Shown here one piece after another: positions 45,143 to 54,621 of a DNA stretch of 64,000 nt (position 1 is its first letter; each line of letters begins with the position of its first letter). Below the pieces are notes generated by a model. That model made no database searches and was not told the DNA's origin. It saw nothing but the letters and a program-made list of their open reading frames with translations. Source of the DNA: Brevibacillus porteri (GTDB taxonomy: Bacteria > Bacillota > Bacilli > Brevibacillales > Brevibacillaceae); assembly GCF_003013475.1 (NCBI RefSeq), contig NZ_PXZO01000003.1, forward strand, positions 1 through 64,000, given 5' to 3'. A program made the translations under genes and the position numbers.

Positions 45143-46432
45143 ATGAATAGAGAAAAATCTACTCAGTTATTTGCAGAAGCACAGCATTACATACCAGGCG
45201 GAGTAAACAGTCCGGTTCGTGCCTTTAAGAGCGTCGGAGGCAATCCAGTTTACATTGCAAAAGGAGAAGGCTCCCGCATTTTTGATGTGGATGGAAACAG
45301 CTATATTGACTACATCGGCTCGTGGGGTCCATTGATCTTGGGCCATGCACATCCGCGTGTCCTTGCAGCGATTACGGAAGTAGCTGCGCTTGGAACTAGC
45401 TTCGGCGCACCTACTGAGCGGGAAACAGAAATGGCAAAGCTCGTTTGTGAGATCGTGCCATCTGTAGAAGTCGTGCGCATGGTGAACTCCGGTACAGAGG
45501 CAACGATGAGCGCTCTACGCCTCGCGCGTGGTTATACCAGACGCAATAAAATCATGAAGTTCGAAGGCTGCTACCATGGTCATGCCGACAGCCTGTTGAT
45601 CAAAGCTGGCTCCGGTGTGGCTACACTGGGACTTCCAGACAGCCCAGGTGTACCTGAAGGAACAGCACATAACACGATTACGGTTCCTTACAATGATCTG
45701 GAAAGCGTCAAACTGGCATTTGAAGCGTTTGGCGATGATCTGGCAGCAGTTATTGTGGAGCCAATCGGCGGCAACATGGGGGTTGTTCCTCCACAGCCAG
45801 GCTTCCTCGAAGGACTGCGTGAAATTACAGAGAAACATGGGACACTGCTGATTTTCGATGAAGTCATGACTGGCTTCCGTGTAGCATTGGGCGGTGCACA
45901 AGAGCTGTACGGCATTACTCCGGATTTGACCACGATGGGGAAAGTCATCGGGGGTGGCTTGCCAGTAGGTGCATACGGTGGCAAACGTGAGATCATGCAG
46001 CAAGTGGCTCCTGCAGGCCCAATCTATCAGGCAGGGACGCTGTCGGGTAATCCTTTGGCGATGGCAGCAGGCTTGACTACCTTGCAAGAGCTCAGCAAAC
46101 CAGGCGCATACGAACGCTTGGAGAAGATGTCCGCTCGTTTGGCTGAAGGCTTGGCTGACAATGCCAAGAAGCTGGGCATTCCGCACACGCTCAATCGCGT
46201 AGGTTCCATGGTTTGCCTGTTCTTTACAGAGACGCCAGTTATCAACTACGAAACAGCGAAATCATCCGATCTGGAGCGTTTCTCGGCGTACTTTAGCTAT
46301 CTGCTGGAGGAAGGCATCATGATCCCGCCGTCCCAGTTTGAGGGTATGTTCGTTTCCTTGGCTCATACCGATGAAGATATCGAACGTACGATTGAAGCAA
46401 GCTTCAAAGCGATGAAAAGAGCGTTTGAATAA
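45143..46432 (+). CDS. hemL: Glutamate-1-semialdehyde 2,1-aminomutase
   Basis: The 429-residue PLP enzyme makes 5-aminolevulinate from the HemA product. The PLP Lys is in [18 protein letters not shown]; other motifs are [22 protein letters not shown] and [10 protein letters not shown]. The ATG follows GAGGTGAGC, seven bases after hemB. It is the last gene of this row. Confidence 0.95.
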   Translation: MNREKSTQLFAEAQHYIPGGVNSPVRAFKSVGGNPVYIAKGEGSRIFDVDGNSYIDYIGSWGPLILGHAHPRVLAAITEVAALGTSFGAPTERETEMAKLVCEIVPSVEVVRMVNSGTEATMSALRLARGYTRRNKIMKFEGCYHGHADSLLIKAGSGVATLGLPDSPGVPEGTAHNTITVPYNDLESVKLAFEAFGDDLAAVIVEPIGGNMGVVPPQPGFLEGLREITEKHGTLLIFDEVMTGFRVALGGAQELYGITPDLTTMGKVIGGGLPVGAYGGKREIMQQVAPAGPIYQAGTLSGNPLAMAAGLTTLQELSKPGAYERLEKMSARLAEGLADNAKKLGIPHTLNRVGSMVCLFFTETPVINYETAKSSDLERFSAYFSYLLEEGIMIPPSQFEGMFVSLAHTDEDIERTIEASFKAMKRAFE

Positions 46433-46446
46433 AGAATGAAAAGAAG

Positions 46447-46483
46447 AAAGCACTTCCTTGCTGATGCAGGAGGTGCTTTTTTT
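46447..46483 (+). terminator. Terminator after hemL
   Basis: AAAGCACTTCCT pairs with AGGAGGTGCTTT (one G-U), followed by seven T residues. Confidence 0.88.
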
Positions 46484-46552
46484 GATTTTTTGCAGGATTT
46501 TTCCACCCCCTGTCAAAATACGAAGGAAAATGCAGATGAATGAGGTGGAGAC

Positions 46553-47029
46553 ATGGAAGGGACGATCATTCACGTACCGCAAAAGCATCTGGTTGGCCTT
46601 AGCTTCTCTGGTTCGTTTCCTATGCTAGTGGAATACATGCCGAAGCTGTGGGAGACTTTTTTGAAGCGCCAGGATGAGATTTCTCTCGTGATTTCACCAG
46701 ATGTTCGTTACGACATCAGCAACGAGAATCGGACGTACCAAATGTATACCGAGTACATTGTGGTGGAAGTGGAGCGTTTCGAGCGTATCCCTGAGGGCAT
46801 GCTCGGGTTCACGATTCCAGAGAGGACATACGCCAGCTTTACCCATACAGGGCCTATGGAACAGGTGCAAAATACATACCACGGCCTGTTTGGCTGGCTC
46901 AACGAGAATGGCCATCAGGTGGACGAGCAAGCTCTGCGCATGGAGCGCTACGATCAACGGTACGTTCCCTCTGTGCATGAGTCTGCTCGGGTCGACAATG
47001 CGTATGAAATTTTTATTCCGCTTCGGTAA
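46553..47029 (+). CDS. GyrI-like/effector-binding domain protein
   Basis: The 158-residue protein consists of a single GyrI-like small-molecule-binding domain (HLVGLSFSGSF, YIVVEVERFERIPEGMLGFT, ERTYASFTHTGPMEQV and the closing YEIFIPLR). Such stand-alone domains, related to the ligand domain of BmrR and Rob, bind or hydrolyse cationic, often toxic compounds. There is no DNA-binding domain. ATG follows GAGGTGGAG. Confidence 0.8.
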   Translation: MEGTIIHVPQKHLVGLSFSGSFPMLVEYMPKLWETFLKRQDEISLVISPDVRYDISNENRTYQMYTEYIVVEVERFERIPEGMLGFTIPERTYASFTHTGPMEQVQNTYHGLFGWLNENGHQVDEQALRMERYDQRYVPSVHESARVDNAYEIFIPLR

Positions 47030-47037
47030 AAAAAAGA

Positions 47038-47076
47038 AAACAACACCGCTCATTGCAAGCAAGAGGTGTTGTTTTT
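47038..47076. terminator. Bidirectional terminator
   Basis: AAACAACACC and GGTGTTGTTT form a perfect 10-bp stem between two convergent genes. Confidence 0.85.
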
Positions 47077-47080
47077 GATG

Positions 47081-47758
47081 TCAATCTATTTGCTTGTCCA
47101 GGAAACGTGCTAGTTCACCCATGGCAGACTGTAGCACTTGAAGGGAATCATCGACGTAGAGATCAACATCGAGGGAGTGCTTGGCGTTTGGCGGGAGATG
47201 TAGCTGCATGTTTGGTTTGGATGTGGCAAGTTGATCAACCACGCCCTGATTGTAGTAATGATCGGCGGTGCCTGAGACGAGAAATACCTGTTGGGTAAGA
47301 GTTAGCAATTCCGTATGGAACACTTCCTCAGTCAGCAATGGCGTCAATAAGATTGCAGATGAACGGGCAAAACGAGATTCCTTGAGCAATCCGCAGGTAA
47401 TCGGCACCGTACCGAGTGACTTCCCGAGGAAGAAAACTCGTTCGTATTCGTACACATCCAGCACATGTGAGACAACCGTTTGCATCTCCTCGCTGATCCA
47501 AGCACTTCGTTTGGCGAATGAGCTATTCCAAAAATCCGCATTGTCTCGTCCATACTCTGCGTGTACATAGACGAGATCGAACTGTTTGCTCAAAAAAAGC
47601 ATGGTAGAATAATACAGATAAGGCCTGTCGAACGAATAGCTGGCTCCGGGAAAGAAAAAACAGACGGAGCGAGATGGCGTCTGACTTGCCTGAATGTGCG
47701 TATACGCCATTTCTCTCCCGTCCCTGACGATCACGGAACCTGTTTTTGGGTATACCAT
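47081..47758 (-). CDS. Alpha/beta hydrolase-like protein
   Basis: The 225-residue protein has an alpha/beta hydrolase layout with nucleophile elbow GKSLG (Ser about 115), an acid in SGTADHYYN and His in NAKHSLDVD. It resembles small dienelactone-hydrolase-like proteins; substrate unknown. It is a single gene convergent with the GyrI-like gene and divergent from another hydrolase. Confidence 0.7.
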   Translation of the reverse strand: MVYPKTGSVIVRDGREMAYTHIQASQTPSRSVCFFFPGASYSFDRPYLYYSTMLFLSKQFDLVYVHAEYGRDNADFWNSSFAKRSAWISEEMQTVVSHVLDVYEYERVFFLGKSLGTVPITCGLLKESRFARSSAILLTPLLTEEVFHTELLTLTQQVFLVSGTADHYYNQGVVDQLATSKPNMQLHLPPNAKHSLDVDLYVDDSLQVLQSAMGELARFLDKQID

Positions 47759-47860
47759 CTACATGTGCACCTCTTTCATGTTCAGGGGGTATTTTCCAAT
47801 CGTAAGGGTAAGTAGCACTTGTTGACAAGAAGTAACCAAACAATAAAGGAGTATGATTCG

Positions 47861-48652
47861 ATGAAAAAGGAAGTCCAACTGAGTAACGGCATCAAAATAG
47901 CCTATGTAGAAGAAGGAACAGGAGAATCGCTTGTTTTGATCCACGGTTTTTGCGGGAGCTCATCTTACTGGCATAAGCTAGTGCCGCTCCTGTCTAAAAC
48001 GCATCGTGTCATTGCGATCGATTTGCGTGGTCATGGAAATAGCTCGGCCCCTGATGAACCGTATTCGATGGAGCGCTTTGCAGACGATCTGGCTTTGTTT
48101 GTAGATGAGCTGGGTTTAGCGAAGATTCATCTGTTTGGACATTCGCTCGGTGGCTATGTGACCTTGTCTTTTGCAAATCAATACGCGGACAAGCTGGCGA
48201 GCTTTGGCTTGATCCATTCGACGCCATATCCGGATGACGACGCTGTCAAGGCTAACCGGGATAAAGGAGCCCAGAGTATTCGGGAGAATGGTATGGAGCC
48301 TTTTATCAAAGCACTCATCCCGAAGCTGTTCGCACCTTCGCATATCGAATCGATGAGAGAAGAAGTCCAGCTGGCAAAAGAGATTGGCTTTGCGACGAGC
48401 CCGATTGGAGCCATCCAAACACTAGGCGCTATGCGTGATCGAGTAGATCGCAATCATGTGCTGCAAGAAACGACTTTACCTGTGCTATTAGTCGCAGGAA
48501 CAGAGGACCAGATCATTCCTGCAGAAAAAACTTTTACAGTGGATAGAAATAGCGTCGAGCAAGTGCTGCTGCCTGATGTTGGGCATATGGGCATGGTCGA
48601 AGCGCCAGAGAAAATGGCTGAAGCATTGGGGAGCTTTCTCAACAAAAAGTAA
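47861..48652 (+). CDS. Alpha/beta hydrolase
   Basis: The 263-residue protein has the oxyanion motif LIHGFCGSSSYW (about 26-37), nucleophile elbow GHSLGG (Ser about 93), acid in AGTEDQIIP and catalytic His in VGHMGM. It is an esterase/lipase-like or haloperoxidase-like enzyme without signal peptide. The ATG at 47861 follows AAAGGAG; an in-frame TTG further upstream has no site. Confidence 0.85.
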   Translation: MKKEVQLSNGIKIAYVEEGTGESLVLIHGFCGSSSYWHKLVPLLSKTHRVIAIDLRGHGNSSAPDEPYSMERFADDLALFVDELGLAKIHLFGHSLGGYVTLSFANQYADKLASFGLIHSTPYPDDDAVKANRDKGAQSIRENGMEPFIKALIPKLFAPSHIESMREEVQLAKEIGFATSPIGAIQTLGAMRDRVDRNHVLQETTLPVLLVAGTEDQIIPAEKTFTVDRNSVEQVLLPDVGHMGMVEAPEKMAEALGSFLNKK

Positions 48653-48681
48653 CAAAATCACACCATAGTCCTAGCAAATTT

Positions 48682-48690
48682 TGCTATAAT
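48682..48690 (+). promoter_or_regulatory. Extended -10 promoter of the nucleotidase gene
   Basis: TG-C-TATAAT, a consensus -10 with TG extension, lies 48 bases before the start codon; the -35 box is weak. Confidence 0.6.
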
Positions 48691-48738
48691 GAAAACGTTA
48701 TCCTATTTATTTATACATAGACGAGAGGGGAAATTATC

Positions 48739-50613
48739 ATGAAAAAGGCACGTCGGATTACGATGACGGCGTTTGCATCTATCGTATTTGCATCGCTGAT
48801 GTCTTCCTCAGCATTTGCAGCACCATTGCATCCCGTACAGCACGCTGACTGGATGGTGAAAAAGGCAATTGTATCAGCGGGTCAAAATGGCGATCTTGCT
48901 CTGGATCGTGCTGTGACTCTCGCGGAAGCTACTGTTGTTTTCTCCAAATTGAAAGAAGTAAAAGTGGGAGCTGCCGCTAAAGGTGCTCATTGGTCTGCTC
49001 CTTACTTCGACTGGGCAAAGAGCCAAGGCGCTCTCACACAAGACGACTATAAAAACCCTGCGCAAGTGGTAACATCTGCCAAGCTGACACAAATGGCTGA
49101 CAAACTGGGCTACAAAATGAAGCTCGACAACAAAGCGACGGTAACGCGCGGTGAATTTTTCCAAGCATTGGGTGATGCGGCTACCACGCATGTAACGATT
49201 GCACACACCAACGATACACATGGTCATATTCAAGAAGACAAGAACCAAAAAGAATTCGGCTTTGCCAAAATTGCAACTTTACTCAAGGAATGGCGTGCAG
49301 AGAACGAAAACTTCTTGCTCTTGGACGCTGGTGATACCTTCCAAGGTACCGTTTTCGTGAACCAATTCAAAGGCGAATCTGTTGTTCCAATCCTCAACAG
49401 CCTCGACTACAACGTAATGGCTGCCGGTAACCACGAGTTTGACTTCGGTTATGAGCAATTGCTCAAGCTGCGTGACATGCTCGAGCATCCAGTCATCTCT
49501 GCTAACGTGTTCAAGGCAGATGGAAAAGAATTGCTGCCACCTATTTTCAAAGCAGAGATTGGCGGGAAGAAATTCGCCTTTGTTGGTTTCGTAGCGGAAG
49601 ACACACCTGTATTGACTCACCCTGACAACGTAAAAGGGCTGACATTTAAAAATCCGGTAGAAGTGGCGAAAGTACTTGTACCTGAGCTGAAAAAAGAAGT
49701 AGATCACGTGATTGTTGTTTCCCATATCGGAGTGAACGTAGACCGTGAAATCGCGAAAAACGTTCCTGGCATTGACCTGATTGTTGGTGGTCACTCCCAT
49801 ACTCCGCTGAAAGCACCTGAACTCGTAAACGGCACGTACATCGTACAAGACTGGGAGTACGGCAAGTCTCTCGGACGCGCTGACCTCTACTACCTCGGCA
49901 AAGAATTGGTAGCATTCAGCGGCGGTTTGAAAGAGTACGATGAAGCAGTTGTGGCTGATCCAGAAGTAGATAAGATGGTAAAAGAAATCGTGGGCAAGAT
50001 CGATACGGTAATGAATGTTGTCATTGCGAAATCCGAAGTGCCACTCGATGGTGACCGTGCACTGGTACGTACGAAAGAAACAAACGTAGGTAACCTGATC
50101 ACAGATATCATGCTGGAGCGCACGAAGTCGATCAAAGGCTATGAAGCAGATGTAGCACTTGCTAACGGCGGTGGAATTCGTACACAGCTGCCAGCAGGCG
50201 ATATCACGAAAAAAGGTCTGTACACGCTCCTGCCATTCGAGAATAATACACTGGCAGTCGTAGAAGTAACAGGCGAAGAGCTGAAGAAAGCCCTCGAAAA
50301 CGGCGTGAGCCAGGTAGAAGAGGGAGCAGGACGCTTCCCGCAAGTGAGCGGCATGAGCTTCACGTACAACCCATCCAAGCCAGCTGGCGAGCGCGTAGTA
50401 GAAGTAAAAGTTGGCGACAAGCCGCTTGACCTGACCAAAACGTATAAATTGGCAACAATCGACTTCCTGGCAGCAGGTGGAGATGGTTACGAATCGTTGA
50501 AAAAGCCATTCTTCAACACAGGATTGTCCATGTACAGCATTGTGGAAGAAGGCTTGGTCAAGCGTAAAACTGTCAATCCAAAAGTAGAAGGCCGCATTGT
50601 TGAAGCAAAATAA
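48739..50613 (+). CDS. Secreted 5'-nucleotidase with SLH-like N-terminus
   Basis: The 624-residue protein has a signal peptide ending ASLMSSSAFAA, a region with S-layer-homology-like segments (about 30-150: WMVKKAIVSAG, VTLAEATVVFSKL, KSQGALTQDDY, ATVTRGEFFQALG), a metallophosphatase domain (IAHTNDTHGHI about 154, AGDTF, AAGNHEFDFG, GGHSHTPL) and the 5'-nucleotidase C-terminal domain (NVGNLITDIM, ANGGGIRTQL, AAGGDGYE). It would release nucleosides from nucleotides at the cell surface, held by the SLH-like part. Strong codon bias indicates high expression. Confidence 0.9.
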   Translation: MKKARRITMTAFASIVFASLMSSSAFAAPLHPVQHADWMVKKAIVSAGQNGDLALDRAVTLAEATVVFSKLKEVKVGAAAKGAHWSAPYFDWAKSQGALTQDDYKNPAQVVTSAKLTQMADKLGYKMKLDNKATVTRGEFFQALGDAATTHVTIAHTNDTHGHIQEDKNQKEFGFAKIATLLKEWRAENENFLLLDAGDTFQGTVFVNQFKGESVVPILNSLDYNVMAAGNHEFDFGYEQLLKLRDMLEHPVISANVFKADGKELLPPIFKAEIGGKKFAFVGFVAEDTPVLTHPDNVKGLTFKNPVEVAKVLVPELKKEVDHVIVVSHIGVNVDREIAKNVPGIDLIVGGHSHTPLKAPELVNGTYIVQDWEYGKSLGRADLYYLGKELVAFSGGLKEYDEAVVADPEVDKMVKEIVGKIDTVMNVVIAKSEVPLDGDRALVRTKETNVGNLITDIMLERTKSIKGYEADVALANGGGIRTQLPAGDITKKGLYTLLPFENNTLAVVEVTGEELKKALENGVSQVEEGAGRFPQVSGMSFTYNPSKPAGERVVEVKVGDKPLDLTKTYKLATIDFLAAGGDGYESLKKPFFNTGLSMYSIVEEGLVKRKTVNPKVEGRIVEAK

Positions 50614-50622
50614 GGTTTGACC

Positions 50623-50663
50623 GGACAGGGATGGAGAAAAACCTCCCTGTCCATTTTTTACGC
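50623..50663 (+). terminator. Terminator after the nucleotidase gene
   Basis: GGACAGGGATGG pairs with CCTCCCTGTCC (small mismatch) and is followed by a run of six T residues. Confidence 0.85.
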
Positions 50664-50765
50664 AGTCGCAGCTCCTTGGCATGCTGTGAAAAAGAGGTTT
50701 TGTTATTATGAAGTACCTTGCAATATATAGTAGCAATTTGGTAAGCTTTGACATGGGTGATGTTG

Positions 50766-51095
50766 ATGAACGTACAGTTTAAAAAAGGGGTTCTGGAGCT
50801 GTGTGTTCTCGTCTTGACAGCTAAGCAGGACAGATACGGCTACGAACTGGTTGCGAGCATCTCGGAAAAATTCCATATCTCTGAAGGAACGGTTTACCCC
50901 TTACTTCGCCGTTTGACCCAGGAAGGATTTTTTACGACCTATTTGGCGGAATCACAAGAGGGACCCCCACGGAAATATTACCAGCTGACAAATCGCGGTC
51001 GTCAATACATGAATGACCTCGTCTTGGAGTGGCGAATATTTAACCGCGGGGTAAATGAGATCATAGAGGAGGGACTCGGATATGACAAGGCGTGA
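50766..51095 (+). CDS. PadR-family transcriptional regulator
   Basis: The 109-residue protein has the PadR winged helix: FKKGVLELCVLVLTAKQDRY, GYELVASISEKFHISEGTVY and PLLRRLTQEGFFTTYL, then the wing PPRKYYQLTNRGRQYM. The frame opens upstream (TTG 50748), but ATG at 50766 stands behind GGGTGATG. It overlaps the DUF1700 gene by 14 bases. Such padR-DUF1700-DUF4097 sets react to cell-envelope conditions, and PadR probably represses its own operon. Confidence 0.88.
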   Translation: MNVQFKKGVLELCVLVLTAKQDRYGYELVASISEKFHISEGTVYPLLRRLTQEGFFTTYLAESQEGPPRKYYQLTNRGRQYMNDLVLEWRIFNRGVNEIIEEGLGYDKA

Positions 51096-51633
51096 GTTTA
51101 TGGATGAGTTAAATGCTTTGCTTAGCGCTTTGCCTGATAAAGAGCGCTTAGACATCCTTGCCGATTATACAGAGCATTTTCTCTTAGGAATGAAACAAGG
51201 GAAGACGGAGGTTGAAATTGCAGAAGGATTGGGGAGTCCGAAGCTAGTGGCACGTGAACTTTTGGCGGGCTACCGAATTGATCAAGCACAGTCCAACGCA
51301 TCCGTAGGGAATATGACGCGAGCGATTGTCGCGACGATCAGCTTGGGATTTTTCAATCTCGTCTTCGTTTTGGGGCCATTTTTAGGCCTGATTGGTATAC
51401 TGATGGGGTTGTATGCAATGACTGCGGCGCTTTTGGTCGCCCCAGTCGGAATATTCTTGGATTACGGGATTCCTGCTCCTTCTCAAGAGCGACTTTTCTT
51501 GTTGTTCTCCAGCATGGTTTCCGTAGGATTGGGCGGAATGTTTGCCATCGGCTTGCTGCGATTGACGAAATGGCTGTATCGCCAGTTCTTGCGTTATCTC
51601 CAGTTCAACGTGAAGATGATCAGGGGGAAATGA
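51082..51633 (+). CDS. DUF1700 (HAAS) family membrane protein
   Basis: The 183-residue protein has an N-terminal helical domain (TRREFMDELNALLSALPDKE, LADYTEHFLLGMKQGKTEVE, IAEGLGSPKLVARELLAGYR) and about three transmembrane helices. This is the DUF1700/HAAS architecture that links PadR regulators to membrane modules. It sits between padR and the DUF4097 gene. Confidence 0.85.
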   Translation: MTRREFMDELNALLSALPDKERLDILADYTEHFLLGMKQGKTEVEIAEGLGSPKLVARELLAGYRIDQAQSNASVGNMTRAIVATISLGFFNLVFVLGPFLGLIGILMGLYAMTAALLVAPVGIFLDYGIPAPSQERLFLLFSSMVSVGLGGMFAIGLLRLTKWLYRQFLRYLQFNVKMIRGK

Positions 51634-51634
51634 G

Positions 51635-52483
51635 ATGAGAAATTTGGGGAAAAGACTCTTTGGAATCAGTCTTCTTTTGTTCATCATCGGTGTATGTGGA
51701 ATCATCTGGCTCTTTACGAAGCAAGAAAATTTCTCATTTTCGTTAAAACAAGTCAATGAAGAGCGCATGATCGAACAAGAGGTAAAAGCGATTGAGTTGC
51801 TGACGGAAACGGCTGATGTGGAAATCATGGCAAGCAAGCAACCAAAAGCGAGTGTACGGATGGTCGGGGAAGTATCCGAACAACAGCAGGAGCGACTGGA
51901 GTTTCGGAGTGTAGTCTCACAAGATGGTACGCTGCTCGTAGAACTGCGTGAACGTCCTCACGTCAATATGTTTTATCCTCGCAACGGGAAGGTAAAGCTG
52001 GAGCTCTTCCTACCCGAAAAAGTATATGAGCGCGTCCAGCTTGAAACGATGACAGGGGATATCAAGAGCGGAATGCTGCATGCAAAGAACACGAAAATAT
52101 CCAGCAGCAATGGAGATGTGGACGTGTTGGGCTATGAAGGAGAAGCGCTTAACGTCCAGACAGCTACAGGAGATATCAATCTGGCAAATGTTCGCTCGGC
52201 CGTTACAATTGAAAGCTCTACAGGCGAGATTGATAAACTGACAATGCCAGAGTTAACCCATGACGTATCTATTCGAACGGATACGGGGGATATTCGAGTG
52301 ACAGTAGCCAAGGAGCCTGCTGCAGCACAGCTGGAAGTAACGACAGATACAGGAGGCATCGAAACCACCTGGTCTAACCTTACTTATGAAAAGAACGAGG
52401 AATACAAAGTGAAGGCATCGATTGGATCAGGTGGACCCAAAATGACGGTGCGAAGTTCTACCGGGGACGTTCGCATTCAATAG
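51635..52483 (+). CDS. DUF4097 family membrane-anchored beta-helix protein
   Basis: The 282-residue protein has an N-terminal transmembrane helix (FGISLLLFIIGVCGIIWLF) and an extracytoplasmic domain made of repeated short strands (SSNGDVDVLGYEGEALNVQT, ATGDINLANVRSAVTIESST, DTGDIRVT, SSTGDVRIQ). This repeat pattern is characteristic of DUF4097 beta-helices. It is the third member of the padR operon; its role is unknown, presumably a sensor or wall-facing module. Confidence 0.85.
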   Translation: MRNLGKRLFGISLLLFIIGVCGIIWLFTKQENFSFSLKQVNEERMIEQEVKAIELLTETADVEIMASKQPKASVRMVGEVSEQQQERLEFRSVVSQDGTLLVELRERPHVNMFYPRNGKVKLELFLPEKVYERVQLETMTGDIKSGMLHAKNTKISSSNGDVDVLGYEGEALNVQTATGDINLANVRSAVTIESSTGEIDKLTMPELTHDVSIRTDTGDIRVTVAKEPAAAQLEVTTDTGGIETTWSNLTYEKNEEYKVKASIGSGGPKMTVRSSTGDVRIQ

Positions 52484-52621
52484 GAGAAGTTTGGAAACAC
52501 TGATGGATAGGATTGGAAACGGAAGAAACGAAAAGATTTTGACACAAAAGAGACATTACTTGTCGAATGACGAATGGTATCATATTGAAGGAAACATAAT
52601 TGTGCAAAGCGAGGTTTATTC

Positions 52622-53659
52622 ATGACCGCAAAAACTTTTAACGATACGTTTTTGAAAGCATGTCGCGGTGAAGCGACAGAGCATGTTCCAGTCTGGTACA
52701 TGCGTCAGGCAGGGCGTTATCAGCCAGAATACCGCGCCATCCGCGCGAAGCATAGCTTTTTTGAAATGAACTACATACCGGAAGTTTGCGCGGAAGTGAC
52801 ACGTCTGCCCGTTGAGCAATTGGGCGTTGACGCTGCAATCTTGTTTGCAGACATCATGACGCCACTAAAACCGATTGGCGTGGATGTGAATATCGAATCT
52901 GGCATTGGTCCTGTAATCGCAAACCCAATCGAATCCTTGAAGGATGTTGAGCGTCTGCTTGAGCTCGATCCGGAAACACATGTGCCGTACATTCTTGAGT
53001 CCATTAAGATTTTGCGTCAGCAATTATCTGTTCCATTAATCGGTTTCGCGGGTGCACCGTTTACACTGGCTAGCTATTTGATCGAAGGTGGCCCTTCCAA
53101 GCACTATCATAAGACAAAAGCATTCATGTATACCGAGCCAGTTGCTTGGCAGGCGCTGATGGAAAAACTGGGCGATATGACGATCACCTATCTCAAAGCG
53201 CAAATTAAAGCAGGCGCGCAAGCTGTGCAAGTATTTGATTCGTGGGTCGGTGCATTGAATGACGAAGATTACCGCGAGTACATTACACCAGTTATGACGC
53301 GTATCTTCAACGCATTAAAAGATACAGGCGTGCCAACGATCTATTTTGGTATCGGCGCTGGTCATCTTTTGATGGATTGGAACCGCTTGCCTGTTGATGT
53401 GGTTGGTCTGGACTGGCGTACTTCGATTACGACTGCTCGTGAGATGGGTGTGACGAAGACGCTGCAAGGCAATTTGGACCCAACGCTGCTATTGGCTCCT
53501 TGGGAGAAGCTCGAAGCGAAGGCGAAGGAAATTTTGGATGAAGGCACAAAACAACCAGGCTTCATTTTCAACCTGGGACACGGCGTATTCCCTGACGCCA
53601 AAGTAGAAACGCTGCAACAACTGACGAAGTTCATCCATAGTTACAAAAGGGACGTCTAA
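52622..53659 (+). CDS. hemE: Uroporphyrinogen decarboxylase
   Basis: The 345-residue enzyme converts uroporphyrinogen III to coproporphyrinogen III. It has the family start [20 protein letters not shown] (about 22-41), [12 protein letters not shown] and [17 protein letters not shown]. An extended -10 (TGGTATCAT, 52571-52579) lies upstream. It begins the hemE-hemH-hemY row, which is separated from the upper heme genes by 6 kb. Confidence 0.95.
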   Translation: MTAKTFNDTFLKACRGEATEHVPVWYMRQAGRYQPEYRAIRAKHSFFEMNYIPEVCAEVTRLPVEQLGVDAAILFADIMTPLKPIGVDVNIESGIGPVIANPIESLKDVERLLELDPETHVPYILESIKILRQQLSVPLIGFAGAPFTLASYLIEGGPSKHYHKTKAFMYTEPVAWQALMEKLGDMTITYLKAQIKAGAQAVQVFDSWVGALNDEDYREYITPVMTRIFNALKDTGVPTIYFGIGAGHLLMDWNRLPVDVVGLDWRTSITTAREMGVTKTLQGNLDPTLLLAPWEKLEAKAKEILDEGTKQPGFIFNLGHGVFPDAKVETLQQLTKFIHSYKRDV

Positions 53660-53676
53660 TCAGGAGGGGCGCTATC

Positions 53677-54609
53677 ATGTCAAAGCAGAAGATCGGACTC
53701 TTGTTAATGGCGTATGGAACGCCACGCAGTCCTGAACAGATTGAACCATACTATACGCACATTCGTCGTGGTCGTAAGCCACCACAAGAACTGCTCGATG
53801 ATTTGATGGCGCGTTACGAGGCTGTAGATGGATTGAATCGATTTGCAGACATTACGGATGAGCAGGTGCGCGCTCTCGAGCAGGAAATGAACAACCGCTA
53901 CTCAGACCGTGAATTTGTAGGGTACCTTGGTTTGAAGCATATCGCTCCGTTTGTCGAAGACGCAGTAGAGCAAATGAAGCGTGATGGGATTACAGAAGCG
54001 ATCAGTCTAGTTCTGGCACCTCATTATTCCAGCTATAGCGTCAAAGAATACAATGGACGAGCACAGGAGCATTCCGCAGCAATTGGCGGACCTATCATCC
54101 ACAGCATTGAGAGCTGGTATCTGGAACCAGGCTTCATCGGATATTGGGCTGATGCTATTCAAGCGACGTTTGCTACGATGACGGATGAAGAGCGTGGACA
54201 AGCAGTCGTAATCTTCTCCGCTCACAGCCTGCCGGAAAAAATCCTGAAGTCAGGTGATCCGTACCCAATGCAACTGGAAGAGACAGCAAAGCTCATTGCC
54301 GAGCAAGCAGGGATCACTTCCTATGCAATCGGATGGCAAAGCGCCGGAAATACACCTGATCCGTGGCTGGGACCAGATGTACAGGATTTGACTAGAGAGC
54401 TGTACGAAGCAAAAGGCTACCAAGCATTTGTTTACTGTCCTGTCGGATTTATTGCGGAGCATTTGGAAGTTCTGTTTGATAATGATGTGGAATGCAAAGC
54501 GGTTACAGATGAGCTAGGGGTACATTACTATCGTCCAGCGATGCCTAACGCCAGACCTGCGTTCATTTCCTGTCTGGCTGATGCAGTCGGAAAGAAGCTG
54601 GCGAATTAG
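53677..54609 (+). CDS. hemH: Coproporphyrin/protoporphyrin ferrochelatase
   Basis: The 310-residue protein is a monofunctional bacterial ferrochelatase with [20 protein letters not shown], the metal-site His in [11 protein letters not shown] (about 183), WLGPDV and [17 protein letters not shown] with the catalytic Glu. In Firmicutes it inserts iron into coproporphyrin III. The ATG follows AGGAGGGG. Confidence 0.95.
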   Translation: MSKQKIGLLLMAYGTPRSPEQIEPYYTHIRRGRKPPQELLDDLMARYEAVDGLNRFADITDEQVRALEQEMNNRYSDREFVGYLGLKHIAPFVEDAVEQMKRDGITEAISLVLAPHYSSYSVKEYNGRAQEHSAAIGGPIIHSIESWYLEPGFIGYWADAIQATFATMTDEERGQAVVIFSAHSLPEKILKSGDPYPMQLEETAKLIAEQAGITSYAIGWQSAGNTPDPWLGPDVQDLTRELYEAKGYQAFVYCPVGFIAEHLEVLFDNDVECKAVTDELGVHYYRPAMPNARPAFISCLADAVGKKLAN

Positions 54610-54621
54610 GGGATCGATCAT

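Noticed and set aside
49279-50754. 491-codon frame antisense to the 5'-nucleotidase gene
   Set aside because: Same bias effect; composition is not protein-like and the sense gene is certain.
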